A stretch of 7,833 nt of DNA from NCBI GenBank assembly GCA_002730675.1, contig PCAV01000145.1, positions 1 to 7,833 on the forward strand, given 5' to 3'. Of the stretch, positions 1-6,728 are shown one piece after another (within the stretch, counting starts at the first letter, position 1; every line of letters starts with the position of its first letter). The notes under the pieces were generated by a model. It was not told where the DNA came from, did no database searches, and worked only from the letters and a program-made list of their open reading frames with translations. Position numbers and translations under genes: made by a program. Origin of the DNA: Rhodospirillaceae bacterium. Lineage in GTDB: Bacteria; Pseudomonadota; Alphaproteobacteria; Thalassobaculales; Thalassobaculaceae.

Positions 1-611
1 AATAGTGCCTTTCGTCCTGTTTCAGGATGGGTTCTGACTACTGGATGATTTGCTGAAGGACAATCTATCTCGGAATCTTTTTTGCCACGGTCGTTGTAGC
101 GGCCTTTATAAATATGTTCTGAGGCGTGTGTAGCTGTTAATCCTTCAAGAAAATTCTTGGTTGGCGCTGATAAACTTTCATAAGCTGAATACATGTTGCT
201 AAACATGGTATCACCGCCGCAAGATGGTAGGATATGAATTTGTAGCATAGTGCCAAGGGGTGGTGTCTCGTCGCAAGAAACATCAGAATGCCAAAATTCA
301 CCATTAGCAATTTTTGAGTCTTTTGTGGCGTGAATCTCAAATACCTCTGGGTGGCCTGACATTGTTGGCGCAGCAGGATGCGTGTGTAATTCTCCAAACA
401 TCTTGCCGAATTTAACCTGTATCTGCGGTGATATCTCTTTTTGTTCTTTAAAAAATAGCACTTGGTGTTGATGAAACGCTTTTAATATTTCATCAAACTG
501 ATCGGCATTAATTTCTTTTGATAAGTCAATCCCTGAAATTTCAGCGCCTAAATTGGGCGCAAACTTTTTTACCTTTATTAATTTATACTGATTATCTACC
601 GCATCGAGCAT
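1..611 (-). CDS. TauD/TfdA-family Fe(II)/2-oxoglutarate-dependent dioxygenase (partial, C-terminus beyond left edge)
   Basis: Reading the minus strand from the ATG at 611-609 gives 203 uninterrupted codons to the window edge. The start is supported by a GGAG ribosome site (plus-strand CTCC at 621-624) nine bases upstream. The N-terminus (about residues 16-32, FAPNLGAEISGIDLS) is the opening strand of the TauD/TfdA fold. WHSD at residues 107-110 supplies the HxD iron ligands (H108, D110). HPETGRKAL at 195-203 is the segment after which family members continue to the second iron-binding His and the 2-oxoglutarate-binding Arg; both lie outside the window. Family proteins are about 280-300 residues, so roughly a third is missing. 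These cytoplasmic enzymes hydroxylate a substrate while decarboxylating 2-oxoglutarate; in TauD this releases sulfite from taurine, while other members act on herbicides, sulfate esters or other acids. The gene diverges from a LysR regulator that may control it. The exact substrate is not readable. Confidence 0.93.
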   Translation of the reverse strand, partial: MLDAVDNQYKLIKVKKFAPNLGAEISGIDLSKEINADQFDEILKAFHQHQVLFFKEQKEISPQIQVKFGKMFGELHTHPAAPTMSGHPEVFEIHATKDSKIANGEFWHSDVSCDETPPLGTMLQIHILPSCGGDTMFSNMYSAYESLSAPTKNFLEGLTATHASEHIYKGRYNDRGKKDSEIDCPSANHPVVRTHPETGRKAL

Positions 612-784
612 TCAGTAAATCTCCATCTTTTGACGTTAAAATAATACACAGTGTTTGGCATTGAATCTTCTCATAAAACTTGAACACCATTCCCAATTAT
701 AATCATTCGATTTTTTTATTGAAAATAAAAAATAATTATAAGTAACTTTATAAAATTGAAAGATTCGTATTTGGAGATATTTTT
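612..784. promoter_or_regulatory. Divergent intergenic control region between dioxygenase and LysR gene
   Basis: This 173-base very AT-rich gap separates two divergent genes and must hold both promoters. It contains short perfect palindromes, ATTATAAT at 696-703 and ATAATTAT at 732-739, and an interrupted ACAC-A-GTGT at 646-654. LysR proteins usually bind interrupted dyads (T-N11-A type) in such gaps, so an operator here is likely, but I cannot pick it out with confidence. Possible -10 elements are TATAAA at 749-754 for the LysR gene and TATTAT (minus strand, 646-641) for the dioxygenase. Neither has a convincing -35 partner. Confidence 0.45.
773..777 (+). promoter_or_regulatory. Ribosome binding site of the LysR gene
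   Basis: GGAGA lies seven bases before the ATG at 785, a standard Shine-Dalgarno arrangement that fixes this start. Confidence 0.7.
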
Positions 785-1678
785 ATGAGTATAAGAAATT
801 TAAGGACTCTAGTTGCGATTCATAAATATGGGAGCTTTAATGCCGCAGCGGAGATGTTGCGTCTTAGCCAACCTGCTGTGAGCCAGCAAATTAAAAATCT
901 TGAAAAAATGTGGAATAAAACATTGTTTGACCGGAGCAATCGGAGCCCAGAACTGAATTCGATTGGCAAGGCCATTGTGAATGAGGCAGAGATAATCATC
1001 AAAGCTTATGATGGTATTCTCAGTTCCGCTTTAGGTAGTGAAAACTTTGAAGGAGAGATAGTTCTTGGCGCTGTTCCAACAACACTTACAGGTCTATTGC
1101 CAATGGCAATGCATTTACTTAAACAAAATTATCCAGAACTTAAGGTTATCATTCATCCCTCTCAATCAATCAGGCAAATGTCACAAATTGAACGTGGTTC
1201 AATTGATGCGGGAATAATAGGAAAACCAGATATTTTTTCGCATGGGTTGAAATTTAGGCCCATTGCTGACGAGCCGATGCTGTTGCTTGTTCCTCCAGAT
1301 ATCAAAAGTGAGGATCCAATTAAATTGCTGAAAACTCAACCATTTATTCGGTTTGACCGCGAGGCTTTGTTTGGTCAAATGGTCGAGAAATGGCTGCAAA
1401 AAAATGGATTAAAAGTGAATGAAACAATGGAGTTGGAGGGCTTAGAGGCCATATCAAGCATGGTGTTTGCAAACCTCGGTGTATCGATTGTTCCAAAGAG
1501 CTGTGTAACTTCAATTAATCCAATACCGGTTCGAAGTTTGTCTCTGGGTGCTAATGCGCCTTTTCGCCAACTGGGTTTAGCTTATTTAAACGACAACCCA
1601 AAGTCCCATATCATCGAAACGTGTTATGCTGCTCTTATAGAGGCGGTTGCGTTTGGAAAACTAAGTGTTGTTAATTGA
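785..1678 (+). CDS. LysR-family transcriptional regulator
   Basis: The 297-residue protein has the usual LysR length and layout. The N-terminal winged helix-turn-helix occupies residues 1-60: residues 16-36 hold the helix-turn-helix core with SQPAVSQQI, followed by the wing segment TLFDRSNRSPELNSIGKA (46-63). A linker helix runs to about residue 85. The periplasmic-binding-protein-like effector domain starts at EIVLGAVPTT (91-100) and extends to about 285, with the recurrent GSIDAGIIG (138-146) and ANLGVSIVP (229-237) segments. Such proteins are cytoplasmic tetramers that bind a small-molecule inducer, often an intermediate of the pathway they control. The gene is divergent from the dioxygenase and lies upstream of the hydro-lyase, permease and DUF3604 genes on the same strand, so it is probably the local regulator of one or both sides. 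The inducer is unknown. I see no truncation or missing element. Confidence 0.95.
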   Translation: MSIRNLRTLVAIHKYGSFNAAAEMLRLSQPAVSQQIKNLEKMWNKTLFDRSNRSPELNSIGKAIVNEAEIIIKAYDGILSSALGSENFEGEIVLGAVPTTLTGLLPMAMHLLKQNYPELKVIIHPSQSIRQMSQIERGSIDAGIIGKPDIFSHGLKFRPIADEPMLLLVPPDIKSEDPIKLLKTQPFIRFDREALFGQMVEKWLQKNGLKVNETMELEGLEAISSMVFANLGVSIVPKSCVTSINPIPVRSLSLGANAPFRQLGLAYLNDNPKSHIIETCYAALIEAVAFGKLSVVN

Positions 1679-1696
1679 ACTAACAAAAGTTTTGTG

Positions 1697-1728
1697 ATTC
1701 AAATAGCAGGGTTTGTCCCTTTTTGAAT
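1697..1728 (+). terminator. Candidate hairpin between LysR gene and hydro-lyase alpha gene
   Basis: ATTCAAA (1697-1703) pairs with TTTGAAT (1722-1728), and inside it AGGG (1708-1711) pairs with CCCT (1717-1720) around a TTTGT loop, with an unequal internal bulge (TAGC against T). It is followed by TATTTTG, a poor U-tract. It could be a weak terminator for the LysR transcript or a structure in the leader of the downstream operon. Pairing was judged by eye, without an energy calculation. Confidence 0.4.
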
Positions 1729-1779
1729 TATTTTGAAGATAAGATCTAAAAGATTTGCAACAATTAACAGTTATGTTTT

Positions 1780-1783
1780 GGAG
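1780..1783 (+). promoter_or_regulatory. Ribosome binding site supporting a TTG start for the hydro-lyase alpha subunit
   Basis: GGAG lies nine bases before the TTG at 1793. The more upstream in-frame TTG at 1733 has no purine-rich site before it. An alternative is ATG at 1835, preceded by GAGG at a five-base distance. The 1793 choice keeps the first helix seen in homologous alpha subunits. Confidence 0.45.
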
Positions 1784-1792
1784 CTTTCAACA

Positions 1793-2758
1793 TTGATTCA
1801 AATAAAAAAAATAGAAAATACAGCTGAGGCTTTGATGGAGAAAGCTGCAATTGAAATCCCCAGTGATTATCTTAATGGCTTAAAAATTGCCGCAAAAGAA
1901 GAGGATGGAGATTTATCGTCTTTTGTTTTAGAAGCGATGCTTGAGAATTACGAGGCTGCTAAACAGGACAGAAGTGCCATGTGCGGTGATACAGGTACGC
2001 CTCGATGGTATGTTAAGATAGGTAATGATGCCAGAATAGAGGGCGGACCAGTTGCGCTGGAAAGCGCGTTGAGAAGAGCAACTGCAAATGCAACAAAAAA
2101 AGTGCCACTGCGTCCTAATCGTGTGCATCCTCTTTGGCGAACAGATTTTGATAACAATGTTGGTATTGGTGCGCCAGAAATAGAATATGGCTTTGAACCT
2201 GAAGGCGAATGGGTTGATCTAATCACTGTCCATAAAGGCGGATTGTTCGGGACAGATTACAGAATGTTGTTTCCCTCTGACGGAATTGAGGGGATAAAAA
2301 GGTTCTACCTTGACAGTCTTATTGCCTTTGGGAAGAGAGGTCTGGCATGTCAGCCTGCCATAATTGGAATCGGTTTGGGTGGTTCTAAAGACGCATGCAT
2401 GGTTCTTGGAAAAAGAGCCGCTTGCTTAAGAGTTGTTGGAGACGAGAATCCAGACCCTAAAATAGCTGAATTGGAGCGAGAGTTTAAAGAACTTGGTAAT
2501 TCAATAGGTATGGGTGCAATGGGTTTTGTGGGTAATTCGATGGTTATAGACTGCAATATTGAAGTAGCTTTCTGCCACACTGGAGGAATGCAGATGTCAG
2601 TTCATGCATTTTGTTTATCATCACGTCGCGCGGTTGCACGAATATATCCCGATGGAAAGGTGATTTATCGGACAGATCCGCAGTGGTATACTCCTTATCA
2701 AAGAAGAGAAACTGTAGACTGGCAGGAGAGGCCATCATGGCAAAACCACGCCGGATAA
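1793..2758 (+). CDS. Fe-S hydro-lyase alpha subunit (class I fumarase / L(+)-tartrate dehydratase type)
   Basis: From the TTG at 1793 the product is 321 residues, close to the roughly 300 of E. coli TtdA; TTG 1733 (341) and ATG 1835 (307) are alternatives. The three cysteines that should hold the [4Fe-4S] cluster are all present: C64 in MCGDTGTP, C186 in LACQPAI, followed by GIGLGGSKD, and C274 in VHAFCLSSRR. The central block HKGGLFGTDYRMLFPSDG (residues 147-164) matches the substrate-side loop of the family. The enzyme class reversibly adds or removes water on a dicarboxylic acid (fumarate/malate, tartrate/oxaloacetate) using the unligated cluster iron, and is oxygen-sensitive and cytoplasmic. 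The beta subunit follows with a 22-base overlap, so the two are co-translated. The first motif is CGDTG where fumarases and TtdA have CQDTG, which points to a separate subgroup, so the substrate should not be assumed to be fumarate or tartrate. Family is certain; reaction is inferred. Confidence 0.9.
   Translation: MIQIKKIENTAEALMEKAAIEIPSDYLNGLKIAAKEEDGDLSSFVLEAMLENYEAAKQDRSAMCGDTGTPRWYVKIGNDARIEGGPVALESALRRATANATKKVPLRPNRVHPLWRTDFDNNVGIGAPEIEYGFEPEGEWVDLITVHKGGLFGTDYRMLFPSDGIEGIKRFYLDSLIAFGKRGLACQPAIIGIGLGGSKDACMVLGKRAACLRVVGDENPDPKIAELEREFKELGNSIGMGAMGFVGNSMVIDCNIEVAFCHTGGMQMSVHAFCLSSRRAVARIYPDGKVIYRTDPQWYTPYQRRETVDWQERPSWQNHAG
2724..2728 (+). promoter_or_regulatory. Ribosome binding site of the beta subunit, inside the alpha gene
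   Basis: AGGAG lies eight bases before the ATG at 2737 and inside the last codons of the alpha subunit. It selects 2737 over the longer in-frame opening at 2611, whose extra residues do not resemble the family and are encoded entirely within the alpha gene. Confidence 0.75.
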
Positions 2759-3405
2759 CATTAAGTACAAATCCAAAGAAAGATGAGTTAGCTAAACTAA
2801 GTTTGGGCGATGTCATCTATCTTGATGGTACCATTTATACAGCTCGTGAGGGTGTCTATAAACGTTCATTAGAGGACCAAGTGAGCCTGCCTGTTGATTT
2901 ACCTAAACGCAGTGCCGCAAATTTTCATTGTTCCCCAGCAGCTTCAATGAATTCTAATGGAAGCTTCAATTTAGGCTCTGTCACTGCAACAGCATCATTT
3001 AGATTTTCCAAATGGATCGGACAATGGTTGGCGCAAACTGGCGCAAAGCTAATAATTGGAAAAGGTGGAATGAGTGCAAGGGATTACAAGCAGCATTTTG
3101 TTCCGAACGGTGCAATTTATTTGACAACTGTCGGTTATGGCACTGGAGCACTTCTGGGCCGAGGAGTGGAGAGAGTTTCAGGCGTTTATTGGCATTCTGA
3201 ACTTGGTTTAGCTCAAGCAATGTGGTTGATCGATGTAAAACAAATGGGCCCCTTTATGGTCGAGAGTGATTTACTAGGAAATTCATTATTTGAACGTGAA
3301 AACAAAAAAATTGCAGAGGGAATTGGAAAATTATACGAAGGCACCAAGCCCGCCACACTCAAGCGTTATGGTGAAACAGACAACCGCTCAGATGAACTAA
3401 TTTAA
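2737..3405 (+). CDS. Fe-S hydro-lyase beta subunit (class I fumarase C-terminal / TtdB type)
   Basis: The 222-residue product aligns by eye along its length with E. coli TtdB (about 200 residues). LSLGDVIYLDGTIYTAREG (21-39) matches the opening strand; KLIIGKGGMS (104-113) is the hallmark glycine loop; VYWHSELGLAQAMWLIDVK (150-168) and GPFMVESDLLGNSLFE (171-186) match the conserved C-terminal region. It forms the swivelling half of the active site and pairs with the cluster-bearing alpha subunit. Two motifs differ from my recollection of TtdB: REGVYKR (37-43) where TtdB has a CHRR-type sequence, and FHCSP (63-67) where TtdB has FHAGP. These residues lie in or near the substrate pocket in known enzymes, so altered specificity is plausible. 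The last 20 residues (after LKRYGE) are a charged tail not typical of the family. The gene overlaps the alpha gene by 22 bases, implying coupled translation. Confidence 0.92.
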   Translation: MAKPRRITLSTNPKKDELAKLSLGDVIYLDGTIYTAREGVYKRSLEDQVSLPVDLPKRSAANFHCSPAASMNSNGSFNLGSVTATASFRFSKWIGQWLAQTGAKLIIGKGGMSARDYKQHFVPNGAIYLTTVGYGTGALLGRGVERVSGVYWHSELGLAQAMWLIDVKQMGPFMVESDLLGNSLFERENKKIAEGIGKLYEGTKPATLKRYGETDNRSDELI

Positions 3406-3430
3406 AATGTGCTTAGTCAGCTTTATTAAT

Positions 3431-3455
3431 TAGCAAGGGTATAATTTGCTATTTT
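3431..3455 (+). terminator. Weak hairpin with short T run after the hydro-lyase genes
   Basis: TAGCAA (3431-3436) and TTGCTA (3446-3451) can pair around a nine-base loop, and TTTT follows at 3452-3455. The stem is AT-rich and short, so it may only partly reduce readthrough to the permease gene. The loop contains TATAAT (3440-3445), a perfect -10 hexamer, but no convincing -35 element lies 16-18 bases upstream. The site could be an internal promoter, a leaky terminator or neither. Confidence 0.25.
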
Positions 3456-3488
3456 AGATAAGTGTTTTTGCCAATCCTAGGTCAATGA

Positions 3489-4250
3489 ATGTTTGAACTT
3501 CAATTTATTGTTTTCGTGGCAGTTGGGGCTTCTATTGGTGGCTTTGTGAATGGTATTGCTGGTTTTGGCACAGGTCTATTCGCACTGAGTTGGTGGCTTC
3601 TAGTGTTGCCTCCAATGACATCAGTGTTGTTAGTAGTAGCGCTATCTCTTGTAAGTGGACTTCAAGGCGTTGTGGCTATAAAGCAAAATTTAAATTGGCC
3701 ACGATTATTAAGATTTTTAGTTCCAGCTTTTTTAGGGTTGCCTCTGGGTTTTTTGTTCCTTGAGAGCATAAATGTGCAATTTTTGAAGGTCTTGGTTGGC
3801 GTATTACTTTTACTCTTTGGAGTGTTCTTTGCTTTTAGGTCAAATTTTCCGAGGATGGCAAGGGACAATAATTTTGGTGATATGTTGACTGGATTTGCTG
3901 GAGGTGTTTTAGGTGCAGTTGCAGGTTTATCTGGAGCATTGCCGACTATTTGGAGTTCTCTTCATGGTTGGAATAAATATGAACAACGAGCCCTGTTGCA
4001 ACCCTTTAATGTAATCATTCTTGGCACTGTTTTCATATGCTTGCTATACAAGAACCCAATTCATGATCAATTTTTATTTGCGCTTTTCATTTCTATCCCG
4101 TTTTCAGTTTTAGGTTCACAGCTCGGTATATTCACATTTAAAAAACTAACAGATAATCAGTTTCGTAGATTATTGGTTTGGCTAATATTTGTGTCTGGTA
4201 TAGTCTTATTAATCCGTGAAACAAGCGATTTAATTATTCCTTTGATTTAG
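3489..4250 (+). CDS. TauE/SafE-family membrane permease (TSUP family)
   Basis: The 253-residue protein is strongly hydrophobic with about eight predicted membrane segments (roughly residues 5-37, 43-63, 75-92, 97-117, 132-155, 170-187, 194-216, 226-244), the usual size and topology of TauE/SafE proteins. The family's internal duplication is visible as two glycine-rich repeats: GGFVNGIAGFGTG (17-29) and GFAGGVLGAVAGLSGALP (135-152). Members move small anions across the inner membrane; sulfite or sulfoacetate export is the proposed role in sulfonate degraders, but many act on other organic or sulfur anions. The start has a weak TAGG site at 3478-3481, and an overlapping ATG at 3485 is in another frame and stops at once. 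It lies 83 bases after the hydro-lyase beta gene and 29 bases before the DUF3604 gene, consistent with one operon. It probably takes up the pathway substrate or removes an end product; direction cannot be told. Confidence 0.9.
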   Translation: MFELQFIVFVAVGASIGGFVNGIAGFGTGLFALSWWLLVLPPMTSVLLVVALSLVSGLQGVVAIKQNLNWPRLLRFLVPAFLGLPLGFLFLESINVQFLKVLVGVLLLLFGVFFAFRSNFPRMARDNNFGDMLTGFAGGVLGAVAGLSGALPTIWSSLHGWNKYEQRALLQPFNVIILGTVFICLLYKNPIHDQFLFALFISIPFSVLGSQLGIFTFKKLTDNQFRRLLVWLIFVSGIVLLIRETSDLIIPLI

Positions 4251-4279
4251 AACAAGCCAAAACAATTAGAGATTTTAAT

Positions 4280-6616
4280 ATGACTGAGATTGCTGAAGGG
4301 AGCCGTGATGACATTCATTCTGGCGGAGGTTTGGGCGGAGAAAAAAGCAGTCCGGTAGCATTTCCTATTCCGTCTGAAGAGTTAGGTTCAGTTTCAATTA
4401 GTCCATCCGGTTCATTTGAAGCTGGAAGCTATCAAACTTTTACACTGGTGTACACAGCGGGGAAGTTTGGCATTGATGACTCCGGCTCTATGAGGGTTTG
4501 TTTTCGTTTCGCTAGTGACCAGACTAAACCGCAGTTTGAAAACCCAAAAGGGCCAAATTATACAACCATAGAAGCATCTAACAACGCAGTATTGAATTAT
4601 CACTATGACCCTAAAGGGAATGTGAGGCCTTGGGATAGGACATTATACATAAAGGTCGTTCAAGGTTACCTGTCAGAGGGTGATACAATAACTATAGTCT
4701 TTGGTGATAAATCAAAAGGTTCACCTGGAATGCGGCTACAAACTTTTTGTGAGGAAAGTTATGAATTTCACACTGTAGTTGACCCAATTGCTACCTATTG
4801 CTACCAGCCGATGCCTATCCAGCCTTCTATTAAAATTATTCCGGGCCCCGCAGAAAAATATTTAGCAATTGGGCCGACGGTTCGTGCGGTAGATGAACCA
4901 TTTCAAATCAAGGTCAAAGGTGAGGACAAATGGGGAAACCCAACAGACCTTTGTGATTGTGAATTCGACATAGATTCCACATGTAAAATTGAAGGCCTTC
5001 CTAAAAAGGTTAAGCTAAAACCTGGAGAGTTCACAGCAACATTGTCAGATCTCAGGGTGGGGACGGCTGAGGATTTTATTGTTAAATTTACGAATTATTC
5101 GAACGATATAGTTTTTGAGACAAATCCCATAAGAATCGAAAAAGAGCCGCAGTCCAGACATTATTGGGGCGATTTGCATGGACAATCAGAAGAGACTATT
5201 GGTACCAACTCTGCGGAGGCTTATTTCAAATTCGCCCGTGATCGAGCATTTGTTGATGTAACTGCTCATCAAGGAAATGATTTTCAAATGACAAGCCAAT
5301 TTTGGAAACATCTTGATGAATTATGTCATGAGTACAATGAAAACGGAAAATTTATAACAATCCCTGGTTATGAATGGTCTGGAAATACAAGTCTTGGGGG
5401 AGATCGAAATGTCTTTTTTCCGTGCGAAGGTCGAACTATTCGTCGGTCATCTCATGCATTAGTTAGTGACCGTTCAGACCTAGATACTGATTGCAACTCT
5501 GCTGAAGATCTGTTTTCTGCTTTCGCAAGAGGTAATGAAACAGATGTTATTATGTATGCTCACTGTGGCGGACGTTACGCAGACATCGAGCTTGCTCACG
5601 ATGGACGTTTTGAAAAATCCATGGAAATACATTCCAGCTGGGGAACATTTGAGTGGCTAGTTCATGACGCCTTTCGTCTAGGCTATAGATTTGGAATAGT
5701 CGCCAATTCAGATGGACATAAAGGTAGACCCGGAGCCAGTTATCCGGGCGCATCTCAATTTGGCGCTGTCGGAGGCCTTACGTGCTTTCTCATAAATGAG
5801 CTAACTAGAGAAACTGTTCTAGACTGTATGCGAAAGCGACACCACTATGCCACGACTGGGGGAGAAAATGGCCGGCCACTGATTAATTTACATACTTCTT
5901 TTACTTTACCCGGACGTATATATCATGACGACCCTAACTTATTTGATACTAGTTACATCGAAGCTTCAAGCGCTTTGATGGGGGACATAGTTCATCTGCC
6001 AGACGGTGAAATGGAGCTAGACGTTGAGATAAATTGCAATGTACCCATTGAGCGCATAGATATATTCAATGGCCTAGAAAAGTTAGAAACAATAAAGCCA
6101 TACAAACAAGATGAATTAGGAAACAGGATAAGAATAATCTGGGAGGGAGCAGAATACCGGGGTCGCTTTAGAGAAGTCATATGGGATGGTTTAGCCTTTT
6201 TATCAGATAATGAGATCGTTTCATCGAAGGCTATAAATTTCTTTAACAAAGACAAAAGCCTTACTCAACTTTCTCCTAATGAATTGAAATGGACGGCGTT
6301 AACTACAGGCAACATTGGTGGTTTCGACATGAGCTTATCTGATCCTTACAGTGGCACTCTGAAAATTGAAACACCTCTTGTAAAGGCCAGCATTCCAATT
6401 GAAAACATAGGCTATGAGGATAACATTTTTGATAATAGCGGTGTTTTGCCAAGATATTTGAAGGTTTTCAGACTACCAACTGAAAATCCTCATAAGACAA
6501 TGCAAGTGAACTATCCTGTAGAACTAAATTCAAAAGGTGACAATCCTATCTTTGTGAGGCTCACTCAGGAAGACGGTACGTTAGCTTGGACAAGTCCAAT
6601 CTACGTTTACAGATAG
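4280..6616 (+). CDS. DUF3604-family protein, probable PHP-like metal-dependent hydrolase
   Basis: This 778-residue protein has three parts. Residues 1-290 look like beta-sandwich material, with segments such as SPSGSFEAGSYQTFTLVYTA (41-60), GDKSKGSPGMRLQTF (142-156) and a second module at about 195-285. The central domain, about 293-530, is PHP/DUF3604-like and rich in possible metal ligands: YWGDLHGQS (295-303), TAHQGND (328-334), EWSGN (365-369), AHCGGRY (427-433), MEIHSSWGTFEW (448-459), NSDGHKGRPG (476-485) and RHHYATTGG (520-528). Residues 540-778 form another beta-rich region. PHP domains use such His/Asp/Glu sets to bind two or three metals and hydrolyse phosphoesters or related bonds; the reaction of DUF3604 is not established to my knowledge. 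There is no signal peptide or membrane segment, so it is probably cytoplasmic. AGAGA at 4268-4272 lies seven bases before the ATG. It is the last gene of the plus-strand run and ends before a strong hairpin. Confidence 0.9.
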   Translation: MTEIAEGSRDDIHSGGGLGGEKSSPVAFPIPSEELGSVSISPSGSFEAGSYQTFTLVYTAGKFGIDDSGSMRVCFRFASDQTKPQFENPKGPNYTTIEASNNAVLNYHYDPKGNVRPWDRTLYIKVVQGYLSEGDTITIVFGDKSKGSPGMRLQTFCEESYEFHTVVDPIATYCYQPMPIQPSIKIIPGPAEKYLAIGPTVRAVDEPFQIKVKGEDKWGNPTDLCDCEFDIDSTCKIEGLPKKVKLKPGEFTATLSDLRVGTAEDFIVKFTNYSNDIVFETNPIRIEKEPQSRHYWGDLHGQSEETIGTNSAEAYFKFARDRAFVDVTAHQGNDFQMTSQFWKHLDELCHEYNENGKFITIPGYEWSGNTSLGGDRNVFFPCEGRTIRRSSHALVSDRSDLDTDCNSAEDLFSAFARGNETDVIMYAHCGGRYADIELAHDGRFEKSMEIHSSWGTFEWLVHDAFRLGYRFGIVANSDGHKGRPGASYPGASQFGAVGGLTCFLINELTRETVLDCMRKRHHYATTGGENGRPLINLHTSFTLPGRIYHDDPNLFDTSYIEASSALMGDIVHLPDGEMELDVEINCNVPIERIDIFNGLEKLETIKPYKQDELGNRIRIIWEGAEYRGRFREVIWDGLAFLSDNEIVSSKAINFFNKDKSLTQLSPNELKWTALTTGNIGGFDMSLSDPYSGTLKIETPLVKASIPIENIGYEDNIFDNSGVLPRYLKVFRLPTENPHKTMQVNYPVELNSKGDNPIFVRLTQEDGTLAWTSPIYVYR

Positions 6617-6668
6617 CACATGAAATTCTGTTTGAGATACTTCAAGAGCGTTAGCTTTTATAAAATGT

Positions 6669-6694
6669 TGCCTAGCCTATAAAAAGGCTAGGCA
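6669..6694. terminator. Bidirectional intrinsic terminator between convergent genes
   Basis: TGCCTAGCCT (6669-6678) pairs perfectly with AGGCTAGGCA (6685-6694) around a six-base loop (ATAAAA). It sits midway between the ends of the converging DUF3604 and aldehyde dehydrogenase genes. On the minus strand the stem is followed by ACATTTTATAAAAG, a reasonable U-tract for ending the dehydrogenase transcript. On the plus strand the trailing sequence has few Ts, so it may act there mainly as a 3' stabilising hairpin or a weaker terminator. Confidence 0.8.
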
Positions 6695-6728
6695 TTCGAA
6701 TTATCTGACATTGATTTGAAGCAACAAT

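Noticed and set aside
137..397. Minus-strand open frame of 86 codons
   Set aside because: It lies inside the partial dioxygenase gene in a different minus-strand frame; the dioxygenase frame carries the recognisable WHSD and TGRKAL motifs, so this is a shadow.
1690..1696. Possible hairpin from CAAAA and TTTTG near 1684-1694
   Set aside because: The loop would be a single base, which cannot form a stable hairpin.
2611..2736. Upstream in-frame extension of the hydro-lyase beta subunit (42 residues)
   Set aside because: The extra residues are encoded wholly inside the alpha gene, do not resemble the family N-terminus, and the ATG at 2737 has a strong AGGAG site.
2544..2816. Minus-strand open frame of 90 codons across the alpha/beta junction
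   Set aside because: It is antisense to two well-supported genes, and the product has no recognisable motif.
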